DNA of 25,125 nucleotides from Rhodobacterales bacterium UBA3077 (GTDB taxonomy: Bacteria > Pseudomonadota > Alphaproteobacteria > Rhodobacterales > Rhodobacteraceae). Below the pieces are notes generated by a model. It had not been told where the DNA came from, ran no database searches, and was given only the letters and a program-made list of their open reading frames with translations. Where the stretch lies: the NCBI GenBank assembly GCA_002366685.1, contig DFBP01000113.1, forward strand, positions 1-25,125. The letters run 5' to 3'. This document shows, piece by piece, positions 23,008 through 25,125 of this stretch. Position 1 is the stretch's first letter; every line of letters starts with the position of its first letter. The translations under genes were made by a program, and so were the position numbers.

Positions 23008-23273
23008 GCATTTATGCAAACAAAGATCACATGGGTGGGTCATTTTCCGAAAATTCGCAATAGCCTTTGAGGAAAGCAATAATGGATTTGCAGGTAAGGT
23101 GGTTTTTGGCATCAAGTTTGACAACCCATGCCACGGAGTAAACACCGGATATTGGCGGTGCGTCTTGCGTGCGTTGGACAGCTGAAAGACTCAATTTAAA
23201 GGCGTAGAGATTGTGAGTTGAAACAGCCTAAGAGGCAGTGATCGGTCAGTTTTCTTTTGCCTGAAATTAAAAA

Positions 23274-23471
23274 ATGGACTTAAGAAAGTCGGTTCTATTG
23301 GTTGGGTTGGTTACGCCGCTAGTGTTTACAAGTGGGTGCGATTTGTTGATGGCGGAAGAAGAGGTTGTTGACCCGGTAACAGGTGAAGTGACCACGGTGC
23401 CGGTTGGGCCGCCGCGGCCAAGTGAACCGCGGGAACCGCGCGGCGGCGGTGGTGGCGGCAGTTGGGGTTAA
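23274..23471 (+). CDS. Small glycine-rich lipoprotein
   Basis: The protein has 65 residues. A charged start and hydrophobic stretch (MDLRKSVLLVGLVTPLVF) lead to TSGC, a fair lipobox with Cys22 as the modified residue. The mature part is about 44 residues: an acidic segment (MAEEEVVDPVTGEVTTVP), a Pro/Arg segment and a Gly-rich tail (RGGGGGGSWG). No ribosome site is obvious near 23274, so the start is less certain. It lies 27 bp before the caspase-like gene on the same strand, and joint expression is likely. Function is unknown; it may be an outer-membrane-anchored partner of the protease. Confidence 0.6.
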   Translation: MDLRKSVLLVGLVTPLVFTSGCDLLMAEEEVVDPVTGEVTTVPVGPPRPSEPREPRGGGGGGSWG

Positions 23472-23498
23472 AACCAAAATAACCTGAAAGGTCTTAAA

Positions 23499-25125
23499 AT
23501 GACTATCCAACCAAGCAGCTTTCGTTTCGGCGTGGCGCTGGCTGCAGCGACCTGTTTTCCTTTGATTACGGAAGCTCAGACTTTGGTCCGGGGCTCAGGG
23601 GTGCTTGGTTTGCCGGAAATGCAGATTGACCTTTCGACGCGGGCCGCTGAACGCTACGCAATCGTGATCGGCAACGGGGATTACGAGTCGGCTTCCGGCC
23701 TGAAGAACGCCAATGCCGATGCGGCGCTGATGGCCAGCTTCTTGCGCGATCAGGGTTACGAAGTTATCGAGCGACACAACCTCACCAAACTCGGGTTCGA
23801 GGAATTGTTGCGCCGGGTTTTGTTTGACGTCTCCAAGCAAAGCGAAGTCATTTTCTATTATGCGGGCCATGGTCTGCAAATCGGAACCGGCAACTATATT
23901 GTTCCTGTCGATGCCAACCTTGATACCGCTTACGATGTGCCATTTGAAACGGTTTCATTGGAAAGCCTCGTTGCGATTATTGGCGCACGCGCACGGATGC
24001 AGCTCATCATTCTTGATAGCTGTCGCAACAACCCTTTTGAGGGACAGGTTTCTCTTTCAGGCGCCGGGAACGACCTTAGCGAAACCCGAAACGGGTTCTC
24101 AACCCTTTCGGCGCCGGTAAATTCGTTGCTTGCCTTTTCCACGTCACCCGGGGCACTGGCGCTCGACGGAGATGGCGACAATAGTCCATTTACGTCTGCC
24201 TTGATCGAGGCATCATCGTCCAAACCCGATGAATCGGTTTCCACTATTTTGGAAGAAGTCAGAAGGTTGGTTTACCAACGCACCAATGGCCAGCAGGTTC
24301 CTTGGGAGAGCTCAACCCTCGTCGAGCAGATTTCGTTCCAGCCAACCGAAGCGGTTTTGCTAAATACACAGGTAATGGAGATCGGGAGCGCCTCTAGAAC
24401 TTTGGCTTTTGTTGGCGATGTCCCAGAATTGCAGGAAGATAGGGTTACAACAGGCTCGGTAGATATCTCACTCCGCGCAACACTTAGCCCTGAAATTGAG
24501 ATCGGGACAGCGATACGGGAGGCGCTTGGCTTATCGGAAGATGAGTCGCTTTCGGTTGTTCGACAGCCTGTCGGAGGCCGGTTATCCTACCTTGAGTCAA
24601 ACGGCGCGCGCATTGCTTCCGATATGACGGGCGCGGCGAGCCGAGGGCTCGATCAGGTGCTCTATGCAAATACGATGCCTCAAACCAATGCTTCGATAGT
24701 AGATGGGGCTGTCCATACCGACGAATTTCGGGTCTTGGCAAATGGTGAGGAAAAAGTTGTCCGCATCGCACTTGAAGGCAATACCTGTGATATCGAAGCC
24801 GGAGACCATCTGGACCCCGAAGGCTCGGGCCTGACACGATACGCCAATGAAATCCGCCCCGAAATCGCGTTGCAAGCTTGCCAACAAGCGGTTGCTGACC
24901 ACCCCGATGTCGGACGGTTCTACTATCAACTAGGTCGCGCTTTTCGCGCCTTGCGTATGTTTGACGAGGCGCGTACTGCCTTTGAAAAAACACGAGACTT
25001 GGGGCACTCACGGGCTTGGGTGGCCATCGGAATGCGCCGGGCAATATTGGCCTCTTGTATGAACGCGGAGCTTTGGGCCGTTCCGGCGCCGCTGACAATG
25101 CCATGGAATGGTATGAACAAGGTAT
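23499..25125 (+). CDS. Secreted caspase-like protease (C14) with TPR/Sel1 repeats, partial and apparently frameshifted
   Basis: The ATG at 23499 follows AAAGG. A Sec signal peptide (FRFGVALAAATCFPLITEAQ) precedes a caspase p20-like domain (about 50-240): RYAIVIGNGDYESASGLKNA, the catalytic His in FYYAGHGLQ and the catalytic Cys in LIILDSCRNNPF, then a LLAFSTSPG and SPFTSALIEA region. A middle part of unclear fold follows, then a TPR-like segment (GRFYYQLGRAFRALRMFDEARTAFEKT). Near 25010-25042 the family frame shifts: the expected Sel1 sequence (NIGLLYERGALG, DNAMEWYEQG) continues in the frame starting at 25040, while the starting frame reads unrelated residues to the edge. A one-base loss, or a gain of about 20 nt, would explain it. 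The gene continues beyond the window. Confidence 0.82.
   Translation, partial: MTIQPSSFRFGVALAAATCFPLITEAQTLVRGSGVLGLPEMQIDLSTRAAERYAIVIGNGDYESASGLKNANADAALMASFLRDQGYEVIERHNLTKLGFEELLRRVLFDVSKQSEVIFYYAGHGLQIGTGNYIVPVDANLDTAYDVPFETVSLESLVAIIGARARMQLIILDSCRNNPFEGQVSLSGAGNDLSETRNGFSTLSAPVNSLLAFSTSPGALALDGDGDNSPFTSALIEASSSKPDESVSTILEEVRRLVYQRTNGQQVPWESSTLVEQISFQPTEAVLLNTQVMEIGSASRTLAFVGDVPELQEDRVTTGSVDISLRATLSPEIEIGTAIREALGLSEDESLSVVRQPVGGRLSYLESNGARIASDMTGAASRGLDQVLYANTMPQTNASIVDGAVHTDEFRVLANGEEKVVRIALEGNTCDIEAGDHLDPEGSGLTRYANEIRPEIALQACQQAVADHPDVGRFYYQLGRAFRALRMFDEARTAFEKTRDLGHSRAWVAIGMRRAILASCMNAELWAVPAPLTMPWNGMNKV

Noticed and set aside
25034..25050. GCCGGGCAAT in the frameshifted part of the caspase-like gene as a sixth mini-element
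   Set aside because: The upstream 30 nt have neither the GATTGC/GCAATC-type stem nor the CCCTCT start, although the 3' words look similar.

Overview
The window looks like a chromosomal segment of an alphaproteobacterium, possibly Rhodobacterales-like. This rests on gene content (a two-permease BMP-type nucleoside importer, peptidase T, a Lon-like protease, a RaiA/cold-shock fusion) and on FNR/FixK-type boxes. No RNA gene, CRISPR array, phage module or replication origin was seen.

Layout. Positions 1-1070 hold two nested IS3-family elements on the minus strand, the left one running off the window. Positions 1179-9837 form a stress/low-oxygen block: a ribosome hibernation factor with a cold-shock domain; a pre-ATP-grasp/ATP-grasp ligase divergent from a class II glutamine amidotransferase; an M50 site-2 protease with CBS domains; and an operon of a Lon-like protease, an alpha/beta hydrolase and a phosphoribosyltransferase. 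Positions 9929-14964 hold a complete BMP-family ABC importer (binding protein, double ATPase, two permeases), all on the minus strand. At 15185-16612 the first 22 codons of a DUF2267 gene are cut by a decayed IS3-family element. Next come an unrecognised 388-residue protein (16613-17779), a MacAB-like efflux operon (18151-21363), peptidase T (21763-23007), and a small lipoprotein followed by a secreted caspase-like protease that runs off the right edge and appears frameshifted in its Sel1 region.

Two patterns cross gene boundaries. First, four FNR/FixK-type boxes (form TTGA-N6-TCAA) precede the hibernation factor, the ATP-grasp/amidotransferase pair, the Lon operon and the DUF2267 fragment. 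At three of them a -10-like hexamer lies where a box centred near -41.5 predicts it. These genes therefore look like one redox-controlled survival regulon.

Second, five related 38-41-nt hairpin elements are inserted only in transposase genes: one in the left IS and four in the right IS. Each can be removed on paper to restore a conserved transposase reading frame, and one copy has both arms of its stem changed while pairing is kept. This is the best candidate for an undescribed system: a miniature palindromic element that colonises insertion sequences.
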